A program made the position numbers and the translations under genes. The notes under the pieces are model-generated. The model worked only from the letters and a program-made list of their open reading frames with translations. It did no database searches and was not told the DNA's origin. Of a DNA stretch of 9,415 bases, positions 1 through 7,112 are shown in pieces; the stretch's first letter is position 1; every line of letters begins with the position of its first letter. The stretch is from Limnohabitans sp. GTDB taxonomy: Bacteria > Pseudomonadota > Gammaproteobacteria > Burkholderiales > Burkholderiaceae_C. Location of the stretch: the NCBI GenBank assembly GCA_030729445.1, contig JANQXJ010000026.1, forward strand, positions 1 to 9,415, read 5' to 3'.

Positions 1-237
1 GAGCTGCGCATAGCTGAATTCGGTGCAAGCACCTAAACCAGCAGTGCCAAACTCATCAGACGCTTGCTGTATGACAGCAACACGGTCATGGGCATCTGGC
101 AGCCCTGCCCAGCGCTGGGCGCACCATTGCGCCATGTTGAATCGCTTGGGCACTTTCCAGCCAAAGCCTTGGTGAATGGCCGCATAGCGGTCCGGGGTGA
201 TGGGGCCCCGGCGGTCCTGGTTGCGACTGACGCTCAT
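1..237 (-). CDS. AMP-dependent acyl-CoA synthetase/ligase, N-terminal fragment
   Basis: This is the first 79 codons of a minus-strand gene that continues past the left edge. The ATG at 237 has a strong Shine-Dalgarno, AAGGAG at 250-245, seven bases upstream, which fixes the start. The protein begins MSVSRNQDRRGPITPDRYAA. The segment FGWKVPKRFNMAQWCAQRWA (residues 25-44), followed by a DRVAVIQ strand (51-57) and FSYAQL (74-79), has the layout of the N-terminal subdomain of adenylate-forming acyl-CoA synthetases, where a 'FN.A..C..RWA' helix precedes the strand leading to 'ysYaqL'. Such enzymes activate a carboxylic acid with ATP and transfer it to CoA. The AMP-binding P-loop and substrate pocket lie outside the window, so the substrate cannot be named. 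The gene diverges from the alpha/beta hydrolase next door, and acid activation and ester hydrolysis could serve one catabolic route (inference). Confidence 0.72.
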   Translation of the reverse strand, partial: MSVSRNQDRRGPITPDRYAAIHQGFGWKVPKRFNMAQWCAQRWAGLPDAHDRVAVIQQASDEFGTAGLGACTEFSYAQL

Positions 238-250
238 CGTGTGTCTCCTT

Positions 251-1177
251 ATGATCGAAAGTATGTACCAAGTTTTACGCGAATCACAAAGCCACTGGGT
301 GCCGCTGCGCGGCTGCCGTTACCACGTCCGCCAATGGGGCACTGCCAGACCGGGGGCCACACCACTGGTGTTGGCGCATGGCTGGATGGACGTGGCGGCT
401 TCTTACCAGTTCATGGTCGACGCCTTCAGCGAAGCTTTTGTCAGCCAGCGCCCCATCATCGCCATGGACTGGCGCGGCTACGGCCTGACCGAGACCCCGC
501 CCACCGACAGCTACTGGTTTCCCGATTACCTGGCCGATCTGGACGCCCTGCTCGACGCGCTCTACCCCGGCCAAGCCATTGACTTGGTCGGCCACAGCAT
601 GGGCGGCAACGTGGTCATGATGTACGCAGGCACCCGCCCTGAACGCATCCGCCGCCTGGTCAACCTCGAAGGCTTTGGCATGGCCCCCACCCAGCCTGTC
701 CAAGCGCCCAACCGCATGGCCCAGTGGTTGGATGAGCTCAAAGCGCAACGCGCGGGCGACAACACGCTCAAGGCCTACCCTGACGCCGCAGGGGTGGCGG
801 CCCGCCTGATGAAGACCAACGGACGGCTGAGCCAAGACAAAGCCGACTGGCTGGCGCAGCATTGGGCACAAGCGGGCACCGATGGCCAATGGCGCATCCT
901 GGGCGACTCGGCGCACAAGGTGATCAACCCATATTTGTTCCACCTGGAAGAAGCCTTGGCGATGTACCGCCGCATCAGCGCCCCCGTGCTGGTGGTGGAA
1001 GCCTCTGACGACTCGCTCAGCCAATGGTGGAAAGGCAAATACACCTTGGCCGAGTTTCACGAGCGGCTGAAGTCGGTGCCCCAACTTGAACAAGCCCAAG
1101 TGCAGGACGCTGGGCACATGCTGCACCACGACCAGCCACAGGCATTGGCCTCTTTGATGGAAAACTTTCTGTCATAA
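251..1177 (+). CDS. Alpha/beta hydrolase-fold protein
   Basis: A 308-residue alpha/beta hydrolase, presumably a soluble cytoplasmic esterase or lipase-like enzyme; no signal peptide is visible. The oxyanion-hole motif HGW is at residues 43-45. The nucleophile elbow GHSMGG is at 114-119 with Ser116 as nucleophile. The acid is probably Asp253 or Asp254 in VVEASDD after the late beta strand, and the catalytic His is His289 in DAGHM. The spacing suits a complete single-domain enzyme with a cap region around 145-230. Start choice is uncertain. ATG 251 is used here and ATG 263 (MYQVLRES) is equally possible. Neither has a good Shine-Dalgarno, and the GTG at 197 and ATG at 200 would run into the divergent ligase gene. 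The substrate is not predictable; fluoroacetate dehalogenase and epoxide hydrolase relatives share this fold. Confidence 0.88.
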   Translation: MIESMYQVLRESQSHWVPLRGCRYHVRQWGTARPGATPLVLAHGWMDVAASYQFMVDAFSEAFVSQRPIIAMDWRGYGLTETPPTDSYWFPDYLADLDALLDALYPGQAIDLVGHSMGGNVVMMYAGTRPERIRRLVNLEGFGMAPTQPVQAPNRMAQWLDELKAQRAGDNTLKAYPDAAGVAARLMKTNGRLSQDKADWLAQHWAQAGTDGQWRILGDSAHKVINPYLFHLEEALAMYRRISAPVLVVEASDDSLSQWWKGKYTLAEFHERLKSVPQLEQAQVQDAGHMLHHDQPQALASLMENFLS

Positions 1178-1200
1178 ATCGCGCACTACAATTTGCGCAA
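1164..1200 (+). promoter_or_regulatory. Possible promoter for the exported barrel gene
   Basis: TACAAT at 1187-1192 matches the -10 consensus at five of six positions and lies 28 bases before the ATG at 1221. The -35 side is poor: ACTTTC at 1164-1169 with a 17-base spacer. An 8-base palindrome, TTGCGCAA (1193-1200), sits at the expected transcription start and could be an operator. The case rests mainly on the -10 hexamer. Confidence 0.28.
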
Positions 1201-1220
1201 TTCTGATAACCAATTTAACC

Positions 1221-1766
1221 ATGCCGTTTTCTTCTCGACGCCCACTCAGAGGTTCTCTCTTGGCTTTGGCCCTGCTGCTGTGCCTGGCCTCACTGCCCGC
1301 ATTGGCGCAAAAGTCGGAGCGCTATTGCCCTTCGTTTTTGGCCGTCAAGGGTGCTCCCGAGCCCACGCACCGGGGAGAAATCAGCTTCTCGCCTTTCACC
1401 CACCACTGGAACCCCAGCACTGAGCACAAACATGTGGTGCTGGTGGCCTTGGACGAACAGCTGCCAGGTGACCGTTTTTGCGGGGTGAGCCTGTTCAGCA
1501 ACTCCTTTGGTCAACCGTCGGCTTATGTTTACGCAGGTCAGCAGTTCAATGGCTTGCTGGGTGTGCCCCAATTGTTTGTCAAGGTCACGGCTGGAATTTT
1601 GTACGGGTACGTTGCACCCTACGAGGACAAAGTCCCTCTGAACCACAACGGTTTTTCCCCAGCCATCATCCCTGCCATTGGTTACCAATTGACGTCAAAA
1701 GATTCGGTGCAAGTCAAGGTCCTGGGCAATGCCGGGATGATGCTGTCTTACGGCCGCCGTTTTTAA
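1221..1766 (+). CDS. Exported small beta-barrel protein, PagP-like topology
   Basis: A 181-residue exported protein. Residues 1-29 form a Sec signal peptide: basic MPFSSRRPLR, a hydrophobic core, and an ALA-Q signal peptidase I site after Ala29. The mature part alternates polar and hydrophobic residues and ends in Phe181 after LSYGRR, as outer-membrane barrels do. Its strand order recalls PagP, the outer-membrane lipid A palmitoyltransferase. A His pair (HHW, 61-63) lies early, LFSNSF (91-96) stands where E. coli PagP has its FKDSW active-site segment, VTAG (122-125) resembles FTAG, and PAIIPAIGYQ (148-156 region) resembles the PLPVLLPLASVGY strand. The PagP catalytic Asp would be Asn94, with Ser95 kept. 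Cys36 and Cys87 could form a disulfide. No Shine-Dalgarno is evident before ATG 1221. The outer-membrane barrel is fairly likely; palmitoyltransferase activity is only a suggestion. An unrelated small barrel is the alternative. Confidence 0.62.
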   Translation: MPFSSRRPLRGSLLALALLLCLASLPALAQKSERYCPSFLAVKGAPEPTHRGEISFSPFTHHWNPSTEHKHVVLVALDEQLPGDRFCGVSLFSNSFGQPSAYVYAGQQFNGLLGVPQLFVKVTAGILYGYVAPYEDKVPLNHNGFSPAIIPAIGYQLTSKDSVQVKVLGNAGMMLSYGRRF

Positions 1767-1848
1767 GCCCACGCATCAAGGGCCCACCACGATCCAGCTC
1801 TGGCAAGTCATGAGAAAATGCGAGGTTTACCGAACCGGAGTATTTCAC

Positions 1849-2953
1849 ATGGACGCAGAACACATCAATCAGATTGGCACCACCCTCACCGACCTGAGCG
1901 CCCGCACCCAAGAGTTACGGGGGTATCTTTGACTACGATGCCAAATCTGAACGGCTGAGAACCGTCAACGCATCCCTCGAAGATCCCTCGGTCTGGAACG
2001 ACCCCAAAAAAGCCCAGGAACTGGGCAAAGAGAAAAAAGCCCTCGACGGTGTGGTGGTGACCATCACCAACCTGACCAGCGAATTGGCCGACAACCTTGA
2101 ACTCTTTGAAATGAGCAAGGAAGAAGGCGACGATGACGGCCTCAAAACCATCGAAGCCGAAGCCGCCAAACTGGCCAAGCTGGTGGAAGACCTCGAATTT
2201 CGCCGCATGTTCCGCCACGAGGCCGACCCGCTCAACTGCTTTGTCGACATTCAGGCCGGCGCAGGCGGCACCGAAGCCTGCGACTGGGCCAGCATGCTGC
2301 TGCGCCAATACATCAAGTACGCCGAGCGCAAAGGCTTCAAGGCCACGGTGGAAGACGAAACCCCGGGCGACACCGCAGGCATCAAGGGCGCAACCATCAA
2401 GATCGAAGGCGAATACGCGTTTGGTTTGCTGCGCACAGAAACTGGCGTGCACCGTTTGGTCCGCAAGAGCCCCTTCGACTCATCGGGCGGCCGCCACACG
2501 TCTTTTGCCTCGTTGTTTGTTTACCCCGAGATCGACGACTCGATCGAGATCAACATCAACCCGTCTGACGTGCGCACCGACACCTTCCGCGCCAGCGGCG
2601 CGGGTGGTCAGCACATCAACAAAACCGACTCAGCGGTGCGCCTGACGCACATCCCCACGGGCATCGTGGTGCAGTGCCAAGACGGCCGCAGCCAACACAG
2701 CAACCGCGATGTGGCTTGGCAGCGCCTGCGCTCGCGCCTGTATGACTTCGAGATGCGCAAGCGTCTGGAAGAGCAGCAAAAGCTGGAAGACACCAAGACC
2801 GATGTGGGCTGGGGTCACCAGATCCGCAGCTATGTGCTGGACAACAGCCGCATCAAGGATTTGCGCACCAACGTCGAAATTTCGGCCACCCAAAAGGTGC
2901 TCGATGGCGACCTCGATGCGTTCATCGAAGCCTCACTGAAACAAGGCCTCTGA
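1849..2953 (+). CDS. prfB: Peptide chain release factor 2, with programmed +1 frameshift
   Basis: RF2 recognises UGA and UAA stop codons and triggers hydrolysis of peptidyl-tRNA on the ribosome. The gene is read as join(1849..1929,1931..2953): 27 codons from ATG 1849 reach an in-frame TGA at 1930-1932, and a +1 shift at CTT continues with GAC. The product is 367 residues (E. coli RF2 has 365). The SPF stop-recognition tripeptide is at 207-209 and the catalytic GGQ at 252-254, the glutamine normally methylated by PrmC. The residue before SGAGGQ is Ala, the more active variant at E. coli position 246. GGAG at 1837-1840 is the Shine-Dalgarno, eight bases before ATG. The 82-base gap upstream holds no clear terminator; GAGAAAAT near 1812-1819 is a weak -10 candidate. 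The gene probably heads an operon with pepN, 33 bases downstream. Expression is autoregulated by RF2 supply through the frameshift. Confidence 0.97.
1918..1933 (+). promoter_or_regulatory. prfB: prfB programmed +1 frameshift site
   Basis: The site reads CGGGGGTATCTTTGAC. It comprises an internal Shine-Dalgarno-like G run (1919-1923), the slippery CTT (1927-1929), the in-frame TGA (1930-1932) and the following C that makes UGAC a poor stop context. When RF2 is scarce the ribosome pauses at UGA, slips one base forward on CUU/UUU and makes full RF2. The peptide across the shift, LRGYL-DYD, matches that of E. coli. The usual AGG of the AGGGGG stimulator is here CGG, still Arg, which shortens the potential pairing with the 16S rRNA tail. 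Confidence 0.95.
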
Positions 2954-2986
2954 GCTGCTCAGACCTCAACCAAAACGGAGTTAGTG

Positions 2987-5698
2987 ATGCGTGAAGGACA
3001 ACCCACCGCGATTCACCGGGCCGCTTATGCCGCCCCGGCTTTCTGGATCGACACGGTCGATCTGACCTTTGACCTGGACCCAGCCAAAACCCGCGTGCTG
3101 AACAAGATGCGACTGCGCCGCAACCCCGATGTGGCGGCACAAGCACTGCGTCTGGATGGCGAAGACCTGAATTTGGCCCGCGTGCTGGTCAATGGCGGTG
3201 GCACCTCGTTCAAGATGGACGGCGGCCAGCTGGTGCTGGAGAACTTGCCCGAAGGCACAGATGCCTTCGATCTGGAGATCTTCACCACCTGCAACCCCGA
3301 GAAGAACACCCAACTGATGGGCCTGTACGTCAGCCAGGGCACGTTCTTCACGCAATGCGAGGCCGAGGGCTTTCGCCGCATCACCTACTTCCTGGACCGC
3401 CCCGATGTGATGGCCAGCTACACCGTCACGCTGCGTGCCGACAAGGCCAAGTACCCGGTGCTGCTGAGTAACGGCAATTTGGTCGAGCAAGGCGCACTGG
3501 ACGACGGACGTCACTTTGCCAAGTGGGTCGACCCCCACAAAAAGCCCTGCTACCTGTTCGCCCTCGTGGCCGGTCAGCTGGTCGCTCGCGAGCAACGCAT
3601 CACAAGCCGCAATGGCAAAGAGCATTTGCTGCAAGTCTTTGTGCGCCCGGGCGACCTGGACAAAACCGAACACGCCATGAATTCGCTGATGGCCAGCGTG
3701 GCTTGGGACGAAGCACGCTTTGGCCTGCCGCTCGATCTGGAGCGCTTCATGATCGTCGCCACCAGCGACTTCAACATGGGTGCGATGGAAAACAAGGGCC
3801 TGAACATCTTCAACACCAAGTACGTGCTGGCCAACCCGAACACCGCCACCGACATGGATTTTGGCGGCATCGAGAGCGTGGTTGGCCACGAGTACTTCCA
3901 CAACTGGACCGGCAACCGCATCACCTGCCGTGACTGGTTCCAGCTCTCGCTCAAAGAAGGCCTCACGGTCTTCCGCGACCAAGAGTTCAGCCAAGACATG
4001 GCCGGCGAGGTCAGCGCCCGCGCTGTCAAGCGCATCGAGGACGTGCGGGTCTTGCGTACCGTACAGTTTGCCGAAGACGCTGGCCCCATGGCTCATCCGG
4101 TGCGCCCGGACAGCTATGTCGAGATCAACAACTTCTACACCGTCACCATCTACGAAAAAGGCTCCGAAGTCGTTCGCATGATGCAGACGCTGGTAGCCAC
4201 CCCCACGGACAGCCAAGGCCGTGATGGATTTGCCAAGGGCATGAAGCTCTATTTTGAGCGCCATGACGGCCAAGCCGTGACCTGCGACGACTTTGCACAA
4301 GCCATTGCCGACGCCAACCCCGGCTCGGCACTGGCCCAGAACCTCGACGCATTCAAGCACTGGTACAGCCAGGCGGGCACCCCCCGCCTGCAGGCCAGCG
4401 GTGTCTTCAGCGCCGATGAACGCAGCTACACCCTGACCCTGCGCCAAAGCTGCCCCGAGACACCCGACCAAGCCGATAAAAAACCTTTTGTGATTCCAGT
4501 CACGCTGGGCTTGCTCAGCCGAGACGGCGCAGCCCTGCCCTTGCAGTTGGCTGGCACCCAGGACAGCGTCCTGCAGCAAACCCTGGTGCTGACCGAAGAG
4601 AGCGCGAGCTTCAGCTTTGTCAACATCGACAGCGAACCCGTGCCCTCCTTGCTGCGCGGCTTCAGCGCCCCTGTGGTGCTGGAAGACGGTTTGTCCGCCG
4701 CCGACTTGCTGATCTTGCTGGCCCAAGACAGCGACCCCTTTAACCAATGGGAAGCTGGCCAGCGCCTGATGCTGCAAAGCGCGACGGACGCCATCCAGCA
4801 AAACAAAGACCTGACGGGCCAGCCTGTGCTGTCCGATGCCCTGCTCGCGGCCTTGCGCAATGTGCTGCGCCACCCCGAACTGGATGCAGCTTTCAAAGAC
4901 CTGGCGCTGACGCTGCCGTCGGAGAACTACATCGCCGACCAGCTCGACGTGGTGGACCCGCAACGCGTGCATGCGCTGCGCGAGAACATGCGCCTGACGC
5001 TGGCCACCGCTTTGCAAGCCGACTGGCAATGGGCCTGGGATGCCCACAAGCACAACGGCGCCTACACACCCGACACCAAGTCAAGCGGTCGCAGGGCCCT
5101 GGCGGGACTGTCCATGACCATGCTGTGTGTGGCCGCTGTGCACAGCGGTGACGCGGTCACGCCCGGCCGTGTTTTCCAGCAGTTCAAGGACGCGGGCAAC
5201 ATGACCGACCGCTTCAACGCCTTGTCGGCCCTGGTGGTCAGTGGCCATGCCTTGGCGCAAGACGCCTTGGCCTTGTTCCACAAAATGTTCCAGCACGAAG
5301 CCTTGGTCATCGACAAATGGTTTGCCCTGCAAGCTGGTGCGCCCGACCGCGCTGGCGACGTGTTGCCGCGTGTGCGCCAACTCATGCAACACGCCGACTT
5401 CAGCCTGCGCAACCCCAACCGGGCCCGTAGCCTGATCTTCAACTACTGCAGCGCCAACCCAGCGGGCTTTCATCGCGCCGATGCGGCAGGTTATGTGTAC
5501 TGGAGCGAGCAGGTGCTGGCACTGGACGCGATCAACCCACAAGTGGCCGCCCGCCTGGCCCGCGCCATGGACCGCTGGAGCCGCCTGGCCGAACCCTACC
5601 GCAGCGCGGCCAAAGTCGCCATCGAGCGCGTGGCCGCCAAGGCTGACTTGTCAAATGACGTGCGCGAGGTGATCAGCCGTGCGCTGAGTGCGGCTTAA
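2987..5698 (+). CDS. pepN: Aminopeptidase N, M1 zinc metallopeptidase
   Basis: A cytoplasmic zinc aminopeptidase of broad specificity that removes N-terminal residues from peptides, mainly in the last steps of protein turnover. The product has 903 residues (E. coli PepN has 870). The expected order is an N-terminal beta saddle (about 1-200), a thermolysin-like catalytic domain (about 200-450), a beta sandwich (about 450-550) and a long helical C-terminal domain. The exopeptidase motif GAMEN is at 265-269. Zinc ligands are HEYFH (301-305) and Glu324, giving HExxH-x18-E. Tyrosines in NFYTVTIYEKG (383-393) include the transition-state Tyr. ATG 2987 is preferred over GTG 2984 because CGGAG ends at 2980, six bases before the ATG but only three before the GTG. 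It follows prfB by 33 bases and precedes fbp by 42, so co-transcription is likely. No defects are visible. Confidence 0.97.
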   Translation: MREGQPTAIHRAAYAAPAFWIDTVDLTFDLDPAKTRVLNKMRLRRNPDVAAQALRLDGEDLNLARVLVNGGGTSFKMDGGQLVLENLPEGTDAFDLEIFTTCNPEKNTQLMGLYVSQGTFFTQCEAEGFRRITYFLDRPDVMASYTVTLRADKAKYPVLLSNGNLVEQGALDDGRHFAKWVDPHKKPCYLFALVAGQLVAREQRITSRNGKEHLLQVFVRPGDLDKTEHAMNSLMASVAWDEARFGLPLDLERFMIVATSDFNMGAMENKGLNIFNTKYVLANPNTATDMDFGGIESVVGHEYFHNWTGNRITCRDWFQLSLKEGLTVFRDQEFSQDMAGEVSARAVKRIEDVRVLRTVQFAEDAGPMAHPVRPDSYVEINNFYTVTIYEKGSEVVRMMQTLVATPTDSQGRDGFAKGMKLYFERHDGQAVTCDDFAQAIADANPGSALAQNLDAFKHWYSQAGTPRLQASGVFSADERSYTLTLRQSCPETPDQADKKPFVIPVTLGLLSRDGAALPLQLAGTQDSVLQQTLVLTEESASFSFVNIDSEPVPSLLRGFSAPVVLEDGLSAADLLILLAQDSDPFNQWEAGQRLMLQSATDAIQQNKDLTGQPVLSDALLAALRNVLRHPELDAAFKDLALTLPSENYIADQLDVVDPQRVHALRENMRLTLATALQADWQWAWDAHKHNGAYTPDTKSSGRRALAGLSMTMLCVAAVHSGDAVTPGRVFQQFKDAGNMTDRFNALSALVVSGHALAQDALALFHKMFQHEALVIDKWFALQAGAPDRAGDVLPRVRQLMQHADFSLRNPNRARSLIFNYCSANPAGFHRADAAGYVYWSEQVLALDAINPQVAARLARAMDRWSRLAEPYRSAAKVAIERVAAKADLSNDVREVISRALSAA

Positions 5699-5740
5699 TC
5701 TGCCACACCCAACATCGATGACCGAACCCAAGGAATGAAC

Positions 5741-6748
5741 ATGAGCAGCAAAATCTCCCTCTCCCGCTACCTGGTCGAGCAGCAGCGCGACAAAGGCCAC
5801 ATCCCGGCCGATTTGCGCCTGCTGCTCGAAGTGGTGGCCCGCGCCTGCAAAAGCATCAGCCACGCCGTGAACAAAGGCGCTTTGGGGGGTGTGCTGGGCA
5901 GCGCCGACAGCGAAAACGTGCAAGGCGAAGTGCAAAAGAAGCTCGACATCATCGCCAACGAGGTGCTGCTCGAAGCCAACGAATGGGGTGGCCATTTGGC
6001 GGCCATGGCCAGCGAGGAGATGGACAGCATCTACCTGGTGCCCAACCGCTACCCGCAAGGCGAATACCTGCTCATGTTTGACCCACTGGACGGCTCATCG
6101 AACATCGACGTGAACGTCAGCATCGGCACCATCTTCAGTGTGCTGAAAAAATCGGATGACAACCAAGGCGTGACCGAGCAAGACTTTTTGCAACCCGGCA
6201 AAAACCAGGTGGCGGCCGGTTATTGCGTGTACGGCCCACAAACCACACTGGTGCTCACCGTGGGCGATGGCGTGGCCATGTTCACCCTCGACCGCGAACA
6301 GGGCTCATTTGTGCTGACCCAAGAAAACGTGCAGGTGCCCGCCGACACCAAAGAGTTCGCCATCAACATGAGCAATATGCGCCACTGGGATGAACCCGTG
6401 CGCCGCTACATCGACGAATGCCTGCAGGGCAAGGAAGGCCCGCGGGGGAAGGACTTCAACATGCGCTGGGTTGCGTCCATGGTGGCCGATGTGCACCGCA
6501 TCCTGACGCGTGGCGGTGTGTTCATGTACCCCTGGGACAAGCGCGAGCCCCACAAGGCCGGTAAACTGCGCCTGCTGTACGAAGCCAACCCCATGAGCTG
6601 GTTGATCGAGCAAGCCGGGGGCGCGGCCACCAACGGCAAAGTGCGCATTTTGGACATGCAGCCGAGCCAGTTGCACGAGCGGGTGAGCGTGGTGCTCGGC
6701 TCCAAAAACGAAGTCGAGCGCGTGACCCAATACTACGCCCAAGTTTGA
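5741..6748 (+). CDS. fbp: Fructose-1,6-bisphosphatase, class 1
   Basis: Removes the 1-phosphate of fructose 1,6-bisphosphate to give fructose 6-phosphate, the committed step of gluconeogenesis and a Calvin-cycle step in autotrophs. The 335-residue product is full length. Metal-binding motifs are SEEMD (91-95) and DPLDGSSN (114-121). Substrate-side motifs are YPWDKRE (263-269) and EANPMSW (281-287), where Glu281 is the usual metal-ligating Glu. The N-terminal region has the class 1 layout, which usually carries the AMP inhibition site. ATG 5741 is chosen because AAGGA (5730-5734) lies six bases before it, whereas it abuts the in-frame ATG at 5735. It is the last gene of the prfB-pepN-fbp run and converges with the small minus-strand gene. 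No carboxysome, RuBisCO or phosphoribulokinase gene is nearby, so a gluconeogenic role is the simplest reading. Confidence 0.97.
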   Translation: MSSKISLSRYLVEQQRDKGHIPADLRLLLEVVARACKSISHAVNKGALGGVLGSADSENVQGEVQKKLDIIANEVLLEANEWGGHLAAMASEEMDSIYLVPNRYPQGEYLLMFDPLDGSSNIDVNVSIGTIFSVLKKSDDNQGVTEQDFLQPGKNQVAAGYCVYGPQTTLVLTVGDGVAMFTLDREQGSFVLTQENVQVPADTKEFAINMSNMRHWDEPVRRYIDECLQGKEGPRGKDFNMRWVASMVADVHRILTRGGVFMYPWDKREPHKAGKLRLLYEANPMSWLIEQAGGAATNGKVRILDMQPSQLHERVSVVLGSKNEVERVTQYYAQV

Positions 6749-6761
6749 AGGCGGGCTTTTT
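6737..6761 (+). terminator. Weak intrinsic terminator candidate after fbp
   Basis: GCCC (6737-6740) can pair with GGGC (6753-6756) across a 12-base loop, followed by five T's at 6757-6761. The hairpin overlaps the fbp stop codon. A four-pair stem is weak, and an alternative CGCC/GGCG pairing competes. The T run just after the G/C stem and the position between convergent genes are the reasons for listing it. Confidence 0.3.
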
Positions 6762-7008
6762 ACGCGCGTCCTGTGGGTCGAGCACCCGAACCCACGGACA
6801 ACATTTCGAGCCGGTTCAAGGCACCCAGGGCCTGCACAGCTTTGCGTGTGGCGCCGGGCACGTTGTTGCCGCTTGAGCGCAAATAATGCAGCGCCATGGC
6901 CAAAGCATTTTCAGCTTCTTGGTGCATGGCCAAGGTGAAGTGGTCCTGGTGCACGGGAGCGCTGAGGTGACGGGTGTTCAGAGGTATCAAGCGGGCTGCT
7001 GTGGTCAT
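6760..7008 (-). CDS. Small protein of unknown function (82 aa)
   Basis: I do not recognise this protein. From ATG 7008 it has 82 residues, with AGGAG at 7022-7018 nine bases upstream, which favours this start over one 12 codons earlier (7044). Codons are GC-rich in the third position like the neighbouring genes, supporting a real gene. The N-terminus (MTTAARLIPLNTRHLSAPV) is probably unstructured. Residues 23-46 (HFTLAMHQEAENALAMALHY and on) and 54-71 (ATRKAVQALGALNRLEML) look like two amphipathic helices joined by a RSSGNNVPG turn, and the tail is basic. There is no signal peptide, membrane segment or Cys cluster. A small helical-hairpin regulator or accessory protein would fit, but no function can be assigned. 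Its stop lies 11 bases from the fbp stop (convergent), and an AT-rich promoter-like region lies upstream. Confidence 0.65.
   Translation of the reverse strand: MTTAARLIPLNTRHLSAPVHQDHFTLAMHQEAENALAMALHYLRSSGNNVPGATRKAVQALGALNRLEMLSVGSGARPTGRA
6768..6799. repeat. Imperfect inverted repeat at the 3' end of the small gene
   Basis: GTCC (6768-6771), GTGGGT (6773-6778) and CG (6779-6780) pair with CG (6787-6788), ACCCAC (6790-6795) and GGAC (6796-6799). That gives a 12-pair stem with single-base bulges at 6772 and 6789 and a six-base loop AGCACC. It lies inside the last codons of the minus-strand gene and just beyond fbp on the plus strand. No T run follows on either strand, so a classic intrinsic terminator is unlikely. 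It could stabilise or end the convergent transcripts. Confidence 0.4.
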
Positions 7009-7034
7009 GGTTTCATGCTCCTGTGAATGGATGC

Positions 7035-7112
7035 TGGATCGCATGAATGAAATTTATCAGCAATGGCGTCACATTTAATACTTTTATAATATTAAATTGC
7101 AACAAATTGCAA
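7035..7112 (-). promoter_or_regulatory. AT-rich promoter region of the small gene
   Basis: The 167 bases between the small gene and the NYN gene (7009-7175) contain no gene I can support. Within them, about 7045-7117 is far more AT-rich than the rest of the window. Reading toward the small gene, TTGCAA followed after 18 bases by TATAAA, and the second TTGCAA followed after 16 bases by TATTAA, are both acceptable sigma-70-like pairs. On the other strand there is a perfect TATAAT at 7085-7090 with no good -35 hexamer. Exact transcription starts cannot be chosen by eye. Confidence 0.45.

Noticed and set aside
64..582. A 172-codon plus-strand frame at the left end
   Set aside because: It overlaps the alpha/beta hydrolase in another frame and the divergent ligase start; its Arg/Pro-rich translation is typical of an out-of-frame reading.
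284..1129. A 281-codon frame opposite the hydrolase
   Set aside because: It is an antisense shadow; the hydrolase on the plus strand has its complete catalytic triad in order.
1272..1289. Lipoprotein signal at Cys21 of the exported barrel
   Set aside because: LLLC-L is not an acceptable lipobox: the positions before Cys lack small residues. A signal peptidase I site, ALA-Q, follows eight residues later.
1930..1932. prfB as a pseudogene because of an in-frame TGA at codon 28
   Set aside because: The stop lies in the conserved CTT-TGA-C frameshift context with an upstream G run, and the downstream frame is intact to residue 367. This is programmed frameshifting, not a lesion.
2981..5053. A 690-codon open frame on the minus strand opposite pepN
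   Set aside because: It is the mirror of a strongly biased, GC-rich gene. The plus-strand product has all PepN motifs at full length, while the antisense translation shows no recognisable domain and an odd G/V/H/Q-rich composition.
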